From a virus: a stretch of 42,414 bases of DNA. The notes below the pieces were generated by a model. It saw only the letters and a list, made by a program, of their open reading frames with translations. It did no database searches and was not told the origin of the DNA. The stretch covers positions 1-42,414 of IMG/VR virus record IMGVR_UViG_3300022750_000006. The stretch is one strand, 5' to 3'. The stretch's first letter is position 1; each line of letters begins with the position of its first letter. The translations under genes were made by a program, and so were the position numbers. Shown one piece after another: positions 31,272 through 38,352 of this stretch.

Positions 31272-31622
31272 ATGACCAAGAAACAAACCGGCCTGCAGAT
31301 GGCCATCGCCCACATCGGCCGCCAGCAGGATTTCGGCCGCGCCCTCGGTGCCAGTCCACGCACCGTTCAAGGATGGCTCGCCGCCGACGAACCAGTGCCG
31401 CGCGCCACCAGCGCGGTGGACAAGGCCGTCGAGAAGGCCGGCAGCTGGAACAAGCTGGCCGTCTCGCTGGGCGTCACCCGCCAGGCCGTGGGCCAGTGGC
31501 TGCGCCAGGGCTACGTGCCGCTGGCGCGCGCCAAGGAGATCGAAATGCAATTCGGCATCCCGCGCAACGACCTGGTGTCGCCGAAGGTGCGCAGCTCGAT
31601 GGGTGTCGGGGGTGAGTTGTGA
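31272..31622 (+). CDS. Tandem helix-turn-helix regulator (116 aa)
   Basis: ATG at 31272 follows AAAAGGAGCAACACC. Two HTH units occur in one chain: residues 17-40 (RQQDFGRALGASPRTVQGWL) and 58-80 (WNKLAVSLGVTRQAVGQWLR). The second is followed by VPLARAKEIEMQFGI, as in YdaS/Cro-like proteins. It lies in the rightward operon from the divergent operator region and is the best candidate for the regulator that binds CGCAAG-N6-CTTG sites. A two-headed protein would suit the paired inner and outer half-sites. That link is inference. Confidence 0.82.
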   Translation: MTKKQTGLQMAIAHIGRQQDFGRALGASPRTVQGWLAADEPVPRATSAVDKAVEKAGSWNKLAVSLGVTRQAVGQWLRQGYVPLARAKEIEMQFGIPRNDLVSPKVRSSMGVGGEL

Positions 31623-32134
31623 CCCCGATCATCAAGCGCCTGGAGCTGGCCGAGGCGGCGCTGCTGAAGAACGGCTTCCAGTGCGTGGATGATGTGTGGG
31701 TGGCGCCAGCCATTCAGCAGGAAGGGACGGCGCTGGATGAGCGGGCGGCGTTTGAGGTGTGGGGAGATACTGAAGCCGCGCCGTGGCAAGTGGCACCAAG
31801 CCTAGCTGAGCGTCACGGCGAATCATATATCCGCTCTACGGATGCCGCCGCTTGGGCTGCATGGCAAGCCCGCGCCGCTCTAGCCCCATTGCCAGCACAG
31901 CCAAAGCCACCAGCCGATGCCGCGCCGCACGGTGGTGTGGCAAAGGCCACGGACCAGCAGATCGCCGAATGGGTCGAGCGGCATGATTTGGAGCGCGCTT
32001 TTGGCGGCAGCACGTCGGATATGCGGTGCGCATTCGAGGATGCGCAAACCCTGCGCTACACGTTCAAAAACCCATCGAACGAACCCGCCGCCGTGCAGCA
32101 GGGCAGCGAGCGCGATGTGGGTCCAGCGCCATGA
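31619..32134 (+). CDS. Hypothetical protein (171 aa)
   Basis: The GTG start overlaps the previous stop (GTGA). The N-terminus is MTPIIKRLELAEAALLKNGF, then a segment with DERAAFEVWGDTEAAPW and DAAAWAAWQARAAL, a pattern of small phage proteins of unknown role. The middle is proline-rich, and the end has a short helical domain (QQIAEWVERHDLERAFG). Confidence 0.7.
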   Translation: MTPIIKRLELAEAALLKNGFQCVDDVWVAPAIQQEGTALDERAAFEVWGDTEAAPWQVAPSLAERHGESYIRSTDAAAWAAWQARAALAPLPAQPKPPADAAPHGGVAKATDQQIAEWVERHDLERAFGGSTSDMRCAFEDAQTLRYTFKNPSNEPAAVQQGSERDVGPAP

Positions 32135-32370
32135 CCGCCCGTCCCCCGCTCGTCATCCCCCGCCTGATCGCCCCGCGAACGGCGGGCAACCCCACGCCGG
32201 CGCGCCTGGTGGCCGCTGTACGCTGGGACTATGAAGTCGGCCTGATGTCCGTCGCCCAGTGCGTGGCGCGCTATAGCACCCTGCTCGGCGCCGACACCGT
32301 GCGCGATATCTGCGCCGGCCGCGCCCACCCCGACGTCAAGGCGTCGCGTATGAAATTACTTTGGAGATAA
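32131..32370 (+). CDS. Hypothetical basic protein, possible HTH (79 aa)
   Basis: ATG at 32131 overlaps the previous stop (ATGA). It is basic, and residues 35-70 (YEVGLMSVAQCVARYSTLLG, then DTVRDICAGRAH) could form a helix-turn-helix of the kind in small phage DNA-binding proteins. No family is certain. Confidence 0.65.
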   Translation: MTARPPLVIPRLIAPRTAGNPTPARLVAAVRWDYEVGLMSVAQCVARYSTLLGADTVRDICAGRAHPDVKASRMKLLWR

Positions 32371-32372
32371 TT

Positions 32373-32510
32373 ATGCACCCGGACTTGAGAAAAGTTCTCC
32401 GCGCACGTGCCGAGGCGATGCGACCTATATACGCCATTTTGCGCGCTCAAGCGGCAGAGGTTTCTAAGATTATTCGCCAAACCAAGGAGAAAAACCATGA
32501 TGCGAATTAA
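32373..32510 (+). CDS. Small basic helical protein (45 aa)
   Basis: ATG at 32373 lies 8 bases after GGAG. The 45 residues (MHPDLRKVLRARAEAMRPIY, then AILRAQAAEVSKIIRQTKEK) form one or two basic helices. It overlaps the next start by 14 bases, and that gene's ribosome site lies inside it. The local DNA is a little AT-richer. Confidence 0.6.
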   Translation: MHPDLRKVLRARAEAMRPIYAILRAQAAEVSKIIRQTKEKNHDAN

Positions 32511-32925
32511 ACTATTCGGCCTGTTCATCGCCTTCGCCCTGCTGGCGCTGGTGCGCCCGCGCAAGTGCCTGGAACTGTTGGAGGCGGCGGACGATAGCGT
32601 GGACGCCATGAAGGCTCTGGCGCGGGAACAGCGCGACGCTCAAGGTTTAGCCTCCTTGCTGCGCCGAGAGCGCCAACGTTTTGAGTTCCTGCACTCCAGC
32701 AATACGGATGCCGACGGGTGGGAGTGGGGTGTCGCCCGAGTCCGTTTAGCCGAGAGCGGCCGGGTGGAGTATCTATGGGGGCTATCTGATCATTCCGACA
32801 TCGACGCCGCTATGTCGACCCAAGAATGCGCCCTCCCGCCGCCCGGTTGGCGCTGCACGCGCGCCGCTGGGCATGATGGGCCTTGCGCGGCGGTGGCGAC
32901 CCACATGCCTGGCCCGATGCAATAA
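32497..32925 (+). CDS. Membrane-anchored hypothetical protein (142 aa)
   Basis: ATG at 32497 follows AAGGAG. The N-terminal hydrophobic stretch LFGLFIAFALLALV after basic MMRIK is a membrane anchor. A helical segment follows (AMKALAREQRDAQGLASLLR). The C-terminus has Cys/His residues (CALPPPGWRCTRAAGHDGPC) that could bind zinc. Function unknown. Confidence 0.65.
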   Translation: MMRIKLFGLFIAFALLALVRPRKCLELLEAADDSVDAMKALAREQRDAQGLASLLRRERQRFEFLHSSNTDADGWEWGVARVRLAESGRVEYLWGLSDHSDIDAAMSTQECALPPPGWRCTRAAGHDGPCAAVATHMPGPMQ

Positions 32926-32993
32926 CCGCCCGGCCTTGATATCCGTCACCCGCCCGCCTGACAATCAACAAACCGCCGGCCCCGCGCCGGCGC

Positions 32994-33038
32994 ATGATGG
33001 AACTCCGATTTATCACTTTTGAGAAGGAGTTCCATCAT
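32994..33038 (+). promoter_or_regulatory. RBS-masking hairpin before the gene at 33037
   Basis: ATGATGGAACTCC (32994-33006) and GGAGTTCCATCAT (33026-33038) are exact 13-base inverted repeats with a 19-base loop. The right arm contains the Shine-Dalgarno AGGAG and the first two bases of the start codon. In mRNA this stem would hide the ribosome site. As DNA it could also be an operator. Confidence 0.75.
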
Positions 33039-33645
33039 GTCCACGCCCTCCCACGATTTCACCGCCTGCGTCAAAGCACTGTCCGGCGCGTTCGCCTTGT
33101 CATCCAAGGCCCTCCAGGCCGAACTGGCCGTCTCCCTGTTCGTCTTCCACACCCTCGGCGGTGCGTCTTTAGATGCCCGGCGCGAGCTGCGCGGGGTCTA
33201 CTCCGACGCCGGCCGGCCATGCGCCAACCACGAAGATCCGGCCTACCAGACCGTGATGCGTCGCATCAACCGCTCGGCGGCGCTGTTCGAGAAGATCGGC
33301 GCGCGGCGCGTCGGCAAGACCGTCGGTGCCCTGCCGCCGGCGGCCGCCATCAATGCGCTGGTCGACCTGCTCCTGCCGCTGCGCCTGGCCACCATGGACG
33401 CGGTCGGCGACTACGTGGCGGCGCCGGTCAGCGCGCCCGGGCCGGTGGCTGCGCCCACCCCAGCGGCGCCCGCGAAGACGAGCCGCGCGCCCCGGCGCCG
33501 CGCCGCCGACAATCCCGATGTGCAGCACGTCAAGACGCGCCATATCGACGTGGCCGTGCCGCCCGGCACCCCGGCGCGAGAGCTGGTGGCGCTGGCGCAA
33601 AAGCTGATGAAAATGGCCGAGGCGATGGGGGTCGAGGCGGCTTGA
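33037..33645 (+). CDS. Hypothetical protein (202 aa)
   Basis: The start at 33037 follows GAGAAGGAGTTCCATC. Residues 1-125 are helical (KALSGAFALSSKALQAELAV, INRSAALFEKIGARRVGKTV). A proline/alanine-rich linker follows at 126-150, then a basic stretch (SRAPRRRAADN) and a final helix (ARELVALAQKLMKMAEAMG). This looks like a two-domain regulator or DNA-binding protein but no family was recognised. Expression may be controlled by the preceding hairpin. A terminator follows the stop. Confidence 0.72.
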   Translation: MSTPSHDFTACVKALSGAFALSSKALQAELAVSLFVFHTLGGASLDARRELRGVYSDAGRPCANHEDPAYQTVMRRINRSAALFEKIGARRVGKTVGALPPAAAINALVDLLLPLRLATMDAVGDYVAAPVSAPGPVAAPTPAAPAKTSRAPRRRAADNPDVQHVKTRHIDVAVPPGTPARELVALAQKLMKMAEAMGVEAA

Positions 33646-33666
33646 CCGGCCGGCAGTACCGAGAAG

Positions 33667-33693
33667 GCCCGCCGCGCGCGGGCTTTTTCTTTT
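33667..33693 (+). terminator. Intrinsic terminator
   Basis: GCCCGC and GCGGGC form a stem with a 5-base loop, followed by TTTTTCTTTT. It ends the transcription unit that starts at the 30-kb divergent promoter, and a new promoter-like sequence begins just after it. Confidence 0.88.
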
Positions 33694-33694
33694 G

Positions 33695-33724
33695 TTGCGT
33701 GGGGGCGAGGGGGTGGGGTATGAT
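33695..33724 (+). promoter_or_regulatory. Sigma70-like promoter candidate after the terminator
   Basis: TTGCGT (33695-33700) and TATGAT (33719-33724) are 18 bp apart, with a very G-rich spacer. It resembles the rightward promoters at 30079 (TTGCGT/TATGCT) and 37718 (TTGTGG/TATGCT). It would drive the structured RNA and the primase operon. Confidence 0.6.
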
Positions 33725-33730
33725 GGTCGG

Positions 33731-33826
33731 GCCAAGTCATATCCAGTAAGCTCACAGGGGAGCGCTCGCCGGTATTGGTCCGGGACTTGGCAGTCAGAGC
33801 GCAACCCTGTGAGCTTTTGTTTTTAT
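33731..33826 (+). ncRNA. Structured RNA candidate (leader, attenuator or small RNA)
   Basis: Outer stem AAGCTCACAGGG (33748-33759) pairs perfectly with CCCTGTGAGCTT (33805-33816). Inner stem GCGCTC (33762-33767) pairs with GAGCGC (33797-33802). Within it are GCC/GGC and CCGG/CCGG pairings. The outer stem runs into TTTTGTTTTT. It lies between a promoter candidate and the primase operon. It could be a small RNA with its own terminator or an attenuating leader. I recognise no known RNA family. Confidence 0.6.
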
Positions 33827-33840
33827 AGAAAGCAATTGCC

Positions 33841-34041
33841 ATGCCATCCATCTACACTGTAATTCCAGCAGCACCCGGTTTTGTCTACTATGCCGTTGAC
33901 GGTAAAATGTTTGATATTCTCGCCTGGGCGTTCGCCCCCGGCAGCGCCTTGCCAATCCCCGTAACAGTGCTCGGCCCGCAACCCAGGAAAGGCGCGGCGG
34001 TAGATCATCGCGATTACGAGAACTGCGGAGCGCTTCTGTGA
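33841..34041 (+). CDS. Hypothetical protein before primase (66 aa)
   Basis: The small protein (MPSIYTVIPAAPGFVYYAVD, then GKMFDILAWAFAP) overlaps the primase start (TGATG). The ribosome site is weak (GAAAG). By position it could be a primase partner. No family was recognised. Confidence 0.65.
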   Translation: MPSIYTVIPAAPGFVYYAVDGKMFDILAWAFAPGSALPIPVTVLGPQPRKGAAVDHRDYENCGALL

Positions 34042-36212
34042 TGACCACCAAGCCCGAACTGCCTACCCTTCTTGACGTCGATATTGCGGGCGTTCCCGCG
34101 TCCATGATGGACACCGCCCGCTGGGCGCCGTGGCGCGCCGTGTGGAACGAGAAGAAGCGCAAATACGAGAAGATCCCGCATCGTGCCGAGCAGCCGGCCT
34201 ATGGCTTGTCGACCAAGTCGACGAAGGGCTGGACCTCTTTCCATAAAGCCATGGCGGTGTACCTGCAAAATCGCTCCAAGTTTGCCGGCGTCGGCTACCT
34301 GGTCACGGGCGAGAAGGTCGCCGGCGCGGCGGCCGATGTGTTCGCCCCCGGCGATCTGGCCGGCGTGGACCTGGATCACTGCCGCGACGCGGCGACCGGC
34401 GAGATCGCGCCGTGGGCGGCCGAGGTGATCGCCAAGCTGGACAGCTACACCGAGGTCAGTCCGTCGGGCACTGGGCTGCGCGTGATGGTGCGTGCCGGCC
34501 TGGACGCCGACACGATCGACCACCAGCAAGGCATTGAAATCTACGGCGGCACGCAGGCCCGGTTCGTCACGATCACCGGGCAGCGCGTCGACGGTAGCCG
34601 CGCCGATGTACGGCCGGCGCCTGCCGGCGTGCTGGAAGGCCTGGCGGCGAAGTACCGGCGCCAGCGCACCAAGGCCGAGGTGGAAGACTTGCACCTACCG
34701 CCGCTTCTCTCGGCGCTGGACCTGCCCGATATGGAAGTCCTCGACCTGCCGCCGCACGCGGCCAACTTCCTGGCTGAAGGCCCGGACCCTGGCACCGATA
34801 GGTCGAATGCCCTGTTCGCCACGTCGATCGCGCTGTCACAGGCCGGGTGCTCACGCGAACAGATCCTGTCCATCCTGGAGGCGAACGAGTACGCCATGGA
34901 GGTGGCGCTCGACCACCGGCGCCAGGACTACGACAAGGCGCTGCGCTACCTGTGGAAAGACCATTGCCGCGCCGGCGCCACGCGGGCGATGCAGCTGGCG
35001 CAAGATCAGCTGGACGAATTCGAGCAGTTGGAGCCGGCCGAGCCGACGCTGGAAGACCTGCTCGGCGGCGCGCCCGAGGTAGCCGCCCCCACGGAAGGCC
35101 AAGTGTCTGATGTGTATGGGGATTTTGATAATTTGGACGCCCCGAACGGTGCCGAGGTAGCCGCCCCCGCGAGCCGCGACCTGTCGCCGGTCAAGGTGCC
35201 TCGCTTCACGCCGATCATGCCCGACGCGTTCCTGCGCCGCACGCCGCCGAAATGGCTCGTCAAGGGCGTGGTGCCGCAGGCCGGCCTGGCCGTGATCTAC
35301 GGCGCCAGCGGCTCGGGCAAGACGTTCTTTACCTTCGACCTATGCGCGTCTATCGTGCGCGGCGCGCCGTGGCGCGGTATGCCGGTGGTAGAAGGCCGGG
35401 GCGTGTATGTCGTTGCCGAGGGCGCCGGGGGCTTCCGCAACCGGCTCGAAGCCTATTGCCAGTCGCACGACGTGGACCCGAGCGCGTTCGGCATGGGGGT
35501 GATAGCCGATGCGCCGAACCTGATGGACAAGGCCCAGGTGAAAGAGCTGCTGGACGCCCTGAAGGCATTCGGCCCGCTGTCGTTCGTCGTGGTCGACACT
35601 TACGCGCGCGCCATGGTCGGCGGCAATGAGAATGACTCGAAGGATGCGGGCCTGGTCATCGCGCATTGCGGCCGCATCCACAAGGCCACCGGTGCGTTGG
35701 TCATCCTGGTCCACCACAGCGGCAAGGAGCCGGGCAGCGGGGCGCGCGGCAGCTCGGCGCTGCGGGCGGCGGCCGATCTTGAGATCGAGGTGACGGGCGG
35801 CGCCAAGACGCGCGCGGCCACCATCACCAAGATGAAGGACGGCGAGGACGGCAAGCAGTACGGCTTCCGGCTCGGCGAGGTGGTGCTGGGCGAGGACGAG
35901 GACGGCTTTCCGGTCACCTCCTGCGTGATCGAGCATATCGACGGCCCGGTGCAGCGCGAGCGCAGGGAGAAGCCGCTCACCCCGGTGCAGCAATTGGTCT
36001 TGCGCACCCTGGACGACCTCATGGACTTGGCCGGCGACGGCGTTGCCTACAGCGAATTGAAGCACCTCGCGGTGGAGCAAATACCGGTTGATCCGGACAA
36101 AAAGAAGGACAACCGGCACCGCGATGTGGGCAATGCGATCGACGCTTTGGTCGCACTGGGCCGCCTCGGCAAGTCGCCCGCCGGGGCTTTGGTTCGGGCC
36201 GAAGATAGCTAA
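34041..36212 (+). CDS. Primase-like / RecA-fold ATPase replication protein
   Basis: The 723-residue protein has two parts. Residues about 25-215 resemble the primase-polymerase module of phage and plasmid replication proteins (LAGVDLDHC, with candidate metal residues Asp-x-Asp, and SPSGTGLRVMVRAG). Residues about 395-600 are a RepA-type RecA-fold ATPase: Walker A YGASGSGKTFF, Walker B FVVVDTYARAM, and VILVHHSGKEPGSGARGSSA. It should prime and unwind DNA at the origin. A helix-rich C-terminus (QLVLRTLDDLMDLAGDG) may bind the origin or partners. An iteron array follows the stop. Primase assignment is less certain than the ATPase. Confidence 0.83.
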   Translation: MTTKPELPTLLDVDIAGVPASMMDTARWAPWRAVWNEKKRKYEKIPHRAEQPAYGLSTKSTKGWTSFHKAMAVYLQNRSKFAGVGYLVTGEKVAGAAADVFAPGDLAGVDLDHCRDAATGEIAPWAAEVIAKLDSYTEVSPSGTGLRVMVRAGLDADTIDHQQGIEIYGGTQARFVTITGQRVDGSRADVRPAPAGVLEGLAAKYRRQRTKAEVEDLHLPPLLSALDLPDMEVLDLPPHAANFLAEGPDPGTDRSNALFATSIALSQAGCSREQILSILEANEYAMEVALDHRRQDYDKALRYLWKDHCRAGATRAMQLAQDQLDEFEQLEPAEPTLEDLLGGAPEVAAPTEGQVSDVYGDFDNLDAPNGAEVAAPASRDLSPVKVPRFTPIMPDAFLRRTPPKWLVKGVVPQAGLAVIYGASGSGKTFFTFDLCASIVRGAPWRGMPVVEGRGVYVVAEGAGGFRNRLEAYCQSHDVDPSAFGMGVIADAPNLMDKAQVKELLDALKAFGPLSFVVVDTYARAMVGGNENDSKDAGLVIAHCGRIHKATGALVILVHHSGKEPGSGARGSSALRAAADLEIEVTGGAKTRAATITKMKDGEDGKQYGFRLGEVVLGEDEDGFPVTSCVIEHIDGPVQRERREKPLTPVQQLVLRTLDDLMDLAGDGVAYSELKHLAVEQIPVDPDKKKDNRHRDVGNAIDALVALGRLGKSPAGALVRAEDS

Positions 36213-36229
36213 CTAGTAAAATATTACCT

Positions 36230-36335
36230 GCTTCATGCTTCATTCTGCTTCATTCTGCTTCAAATGAAGCAAGGGCTATGCTTGCTTCATGCTTCATCAG
36301 CTTCAGGGGGTCTATAACCCTGAAGCAAATGAAGC
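36230..36335. repeat. GCTTCAT iteron-like array, candidate replication origin
   Basis: In the 208-base gap after the primase gene, the heptamer GCTTCA(T/A/G) occurs at 36230, 36237, 36247, 36257, 36284, 36291 and 36300, and its complement TGAAGC at 36265, 36321 and 36330. GCTTCAGGG (36300-36308) and CCCTGAAGC (36318-36326) form a perfect dyad. AT-rich DNA follows (36360-36415). Short direct repeats plus dyad plus AT-rich stretch next to a replication initiator is the usual form of an iteron origin. Confidence 0.7.
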
Positions 36336-36420
36336 AGAAGAAGCGGCCAGAAGTGAAGGTAAGGTGTAAATAATTACGAGTTAAGATGTATTGTGCAAAT
36401 TTTTACAAGGACAATGGAAA

Positions 36421-36741
36421 ATGGCGTGGTCAAAGGAAAGTCGGCAATCCCGTGGGTATGGCACCGAGTGGGAAAAGGTCCGGGCCGAGGTGCTGGCCCG
36501 AGACATGGGCATGTGCCAGGTATGCAAGGCCGAGGGCCGGGTGACAGCGGGCCGCGAGGTGGACCACATCGTCAGCAAAGCGAAGGCCGGGCAGATGGGC
36601 TGGCGCGACGACCAGATCGACGACCCGAAGAATCTCCAGACCATTTGCCATCCCTGCCACCTTGCCAAGACTGCGACCGAGAACGGGCGCACCTACCGGC
36701 CCAAGGTGCAGATCGGCCTCGACGGGTGGCCGGTGGAGTGA
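36421..36741 (+). CDS. HNH endonuclease (106 aa)
   Basis: I chose the ATG at 36421. The product has the HNH pattern: CQVCKAEGRVTAGREVDHI, then DDPKNLQTICHPCHLAKT, with two CxxC pairs forming a zinc site and a DH-N-H catalytic core. In HK97-like phages a stand-alone HNH protein near the terminase helps terminase cut and package DNA. Here it lies 2.2 kb before the terminase genes. A homing-type role is less likely because it is small and not inside a gene. Confidence 0.88.
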   Translation: MAWSKESRQSRGYGTEWEKVRAEVLARDMGMCQVCKAEGRVTAGREVDHIVSKAKAGQMGWRDDQIDDPKNLQTICHPCHLAKTATENGRTYRPKVQIGLDGWPVE

Positions 36742-36826
36742 CAATTCGCTAGATTCCCCGCCTAGCTCTGCTGTAAAATCCGTCTGCCGCCCTCCCGCTA
36801 ACCCTCCACCACCAGCGAGGCGCACC

Positions 36827-37156
36827 ATGGCAGACGAATCCCCCGACAAAATCACATTCGGCATTGGCGACGGTAGAACCCGCACCCTCGTGCGCCTCTC
36901 CGATGGCAGCTACGCCGACCGCACGGCCCCCGCCGCCGGCGCCGGCCTGATCACCGAGTCCACCGGCCAGATCATGTTCGACCTGGGCTCTCTGCCTTGC
37001 AAACCGAAGTACGACACGGACGGCAACCAGGTGGCGATCACCTACGGCCCGGACTCGAAGGGCCGCTTCGTGCGCCAGATGTCCACCTGGGCGGCGAACA
37101 ACGTGTGGATGGGCGACTCGGCGTGGTCCCTGGTGGCCGGATTGGATGCGCCATGA
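36827..37156 (+). CDS. Hypothetical structural-region protein (109 aa)
   Basis: ATG at 36827 follows GAGG. The product begins MADESPDKITFGIGDGRTRT and is beta-rich (TESTGQIMFDLGSLPCKPKY). It overlaps the collagen-like gene (ATGA), so it may form the base of that fibre or a virion accessory. No family was recognised. Confidence 0.68.
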   Translation: MADESPDKITFGIGDGRTRTLVRLSDGSYADRTAPAAGAGLITESTGQIMFDLGSLPCKPKYDTDGNQVAITYGPDSKGRFVRQMSTWAANNVWMGDSAWSLVAGLDAP

Positions 37157-37734
37157 ACCTCGACGAGAACCTGTTTTACAAACGCGTGGTGATGCGGCTC
37201 AAGAAGGAAATGCCTACGGGCGCCCCCGGCCCCGTAGGAGCCGCAGGAACGAATGGCGCGGCCGGGGTGGTAGGTAGCCAAGGACCGCAGGGTGATCGCG
37301 GCGTGGCGGGGCCATCCGGTGCCACTGGCGCGAAAGGCGACGCGGGGGCAACCGGCGCTGTTGGTGCGCAGGGATCGACGGGACCGGTGGGTGCTCAAGG
37401 TCTGCAGGGTGACGTCGGCCCGGCCGGTGCCAAGGGCAACACGGGCGCGGCCGGCGCGGATGCCAAGCGCATCGACACCTACACGGGCACGACCGACGCC
37501 AATGGCCTGGTGACGATCGCCTACACATCGGCCTTTGCGGCGATCCCCAGCATCCAGCCCGAGCCACCCACGGCCAGCAACCAGGTGTGGGTCAAGGTGA
37601 CCAGCACCACCACAGGCTGTTCGTTGCGCCTGGTGCAGCGTGCGGCGGTCACCGTGCTGGGCCTGGAGGTGCTGCTGGCCGGCACCACGAACGTGGCCGG
37701 CGCGCCTGCACGGGTGGTTGTGGTCGCCGCGTGA
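37153..37734 (+). CDS. Collagen-like phage structural protein (193 aa)
   Basis: After 23 residues (MNLDENLFYKRVVMRLKKEM) comes a run of about 27 Gly-X-Y triplets, residues 23-104 (GAPGPVGAAGTNGAAG and so on), predicting a collagen triple helix. The C-terminal 89 residues form a beta-rich knob (IDTYTGTTDANGLVTIAYTS) ending LLAGTTNVAGAPARVVVVAA. Such proteins are trimeric fibres or whiskers on phage particles. It is placed before the terminase, away from the main tail genes, so head fibres or an auxiliary adhesin are both possible. Confidence 0.85.
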   Translation: MNLDENLFYKRVVMRLKKEMPTGAPGPVGAAGTNGAAGVVGSQGPQGDRGVAGPSGATGAKGDAGATGAVGAQGSTGPVGAQGLQGDVGPAGAKGNTGAAGADAKRIDTYTGTTDANGLVTIAYTSAFAAIPSIQPEPPTASNQVWVKVTSTTTGCSLRLVQRAAVTVLGLEVLLAGTTNVAGAPARVVVVAA

Positions 37735-37746
37735 TGGTGGTATGCT
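37718..37746 (+). promoter_or_regulatory. Promoter candidate before the gene at 37867
   Basis: TTGTGG (37718-37723) and TATGCT (37741-37746) are 17 bp apart, at the end of the collagen-like gene. It is similar to the rightward promoters near 30079 and 33695. A 132-base gap without a clear gene follows, so a leader for the 37867 operon and perhaps for the packaging genes is plausible. Confidence 0.45.
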
Positions 37747-37866
37747 TGGGCTTCAATGGACTGGGAGAACCCGGTCGACCGCTCGGCCTGGCTTACGCAG
37801 GCCACAAGCCAACGTCGTGAGACGCAGCCACCATCCCGGTGCAGACCCTCCCAAGGAGTCCATACC

Positions 37867-38352
37867 ATGCCACAACTCATAGCAATCACCACGGCAGGCC
37901 ATTACACCGACACGCAACGTTCGGCGTTGAAGGCCGATATCGAACAACAGATGGCCGGCTTCGACGTCCACATTCTGATCCTGCCGCCAGGCGCTCAGAT
38001 CCAGCAAGGATGGGTGCCGCCTTGCACTGCAGCCTTGACCACCGTGCAGCCGCAGGCCGATCCAGGGCCGTACAACGAGATCGGGCAGCGCGAAGTCCAA
38101 CACGTCGACGTGCCGGACGAAGAACCCGCCGGCATTCCGCCGCATGTGTGGCTGTATCGCAACATGCTGACCGACCTGCAGGCCGTGGCGCCGCTCGGTC
38201 GCGACGAGACCAATGGGCAGTACGCGGTGGCGATCGATCAGTTGACCGATGCGCAGCGGGCGATCCCTCATGTGGCGCGGCAATTGTCGGGCGCCGACAC
38301 GATGACTGTCAAAGGTAACGATGCGTGCTTTGCCCGGCGCGAGGTGTCTTGA
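37867..38352 (+). CDS. Hypothetical protein (161 aa), paralogue-like to the next gene
   Basis: I chose the ATG at 37867 (AAGGAG upstream). An ATG at 37756 would add 37 residues but has no ribosome site. The N-terminus MPQLIAITTAGHYTDTQRSA continues LKADIEQQMAGFDVHILILP. A middle proline-rich segment has acidic residues. The N-terminal 45 residues resemble those of the next gene (T-x-TQ, QQM-G, I-x-ILP-G), suggesting a tandem duplication. Function unknown. Confidence 0.68.
   Translation: MPQLIAITTAGHYTDTQRSALKADIEQQMAGFDVHILILPPGAQIQQGWVPPCTAALTTVQPQADPGPYNEIGQREVQHVDVPDEEPAGIPPHVWLYRNMLTDLQAVAPLGRDETNGQYAVAIDQLTDAQRAIPHVARQLSGADTMTVKGNDACFARREVS

Noticed and set aside
32936-32965. Promoter TTGATA-N18-GACAAT before the gene at 33037
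   Set aside because: The -10 match is weak and the gene can be read from the upstream operon. The evidence was not enough to list it.
36230-36335. CRISPR array interpretation of the GCTTCAT repeats
   Set aside because: Repeats are only 6-7 bp, occur in both orientations, and spacing is irregular and short. This fits iterons and not CRISPR repeats with spacers.
37735-37866. Possible tRNA or N-terminal extension (ATG at 37756) in the gap before 37867
   Set aside because: I could not fold a cloverleaf with a T-arm consensus, and the upstream ATG has no ribosome site while 37867 has AAGGAG.
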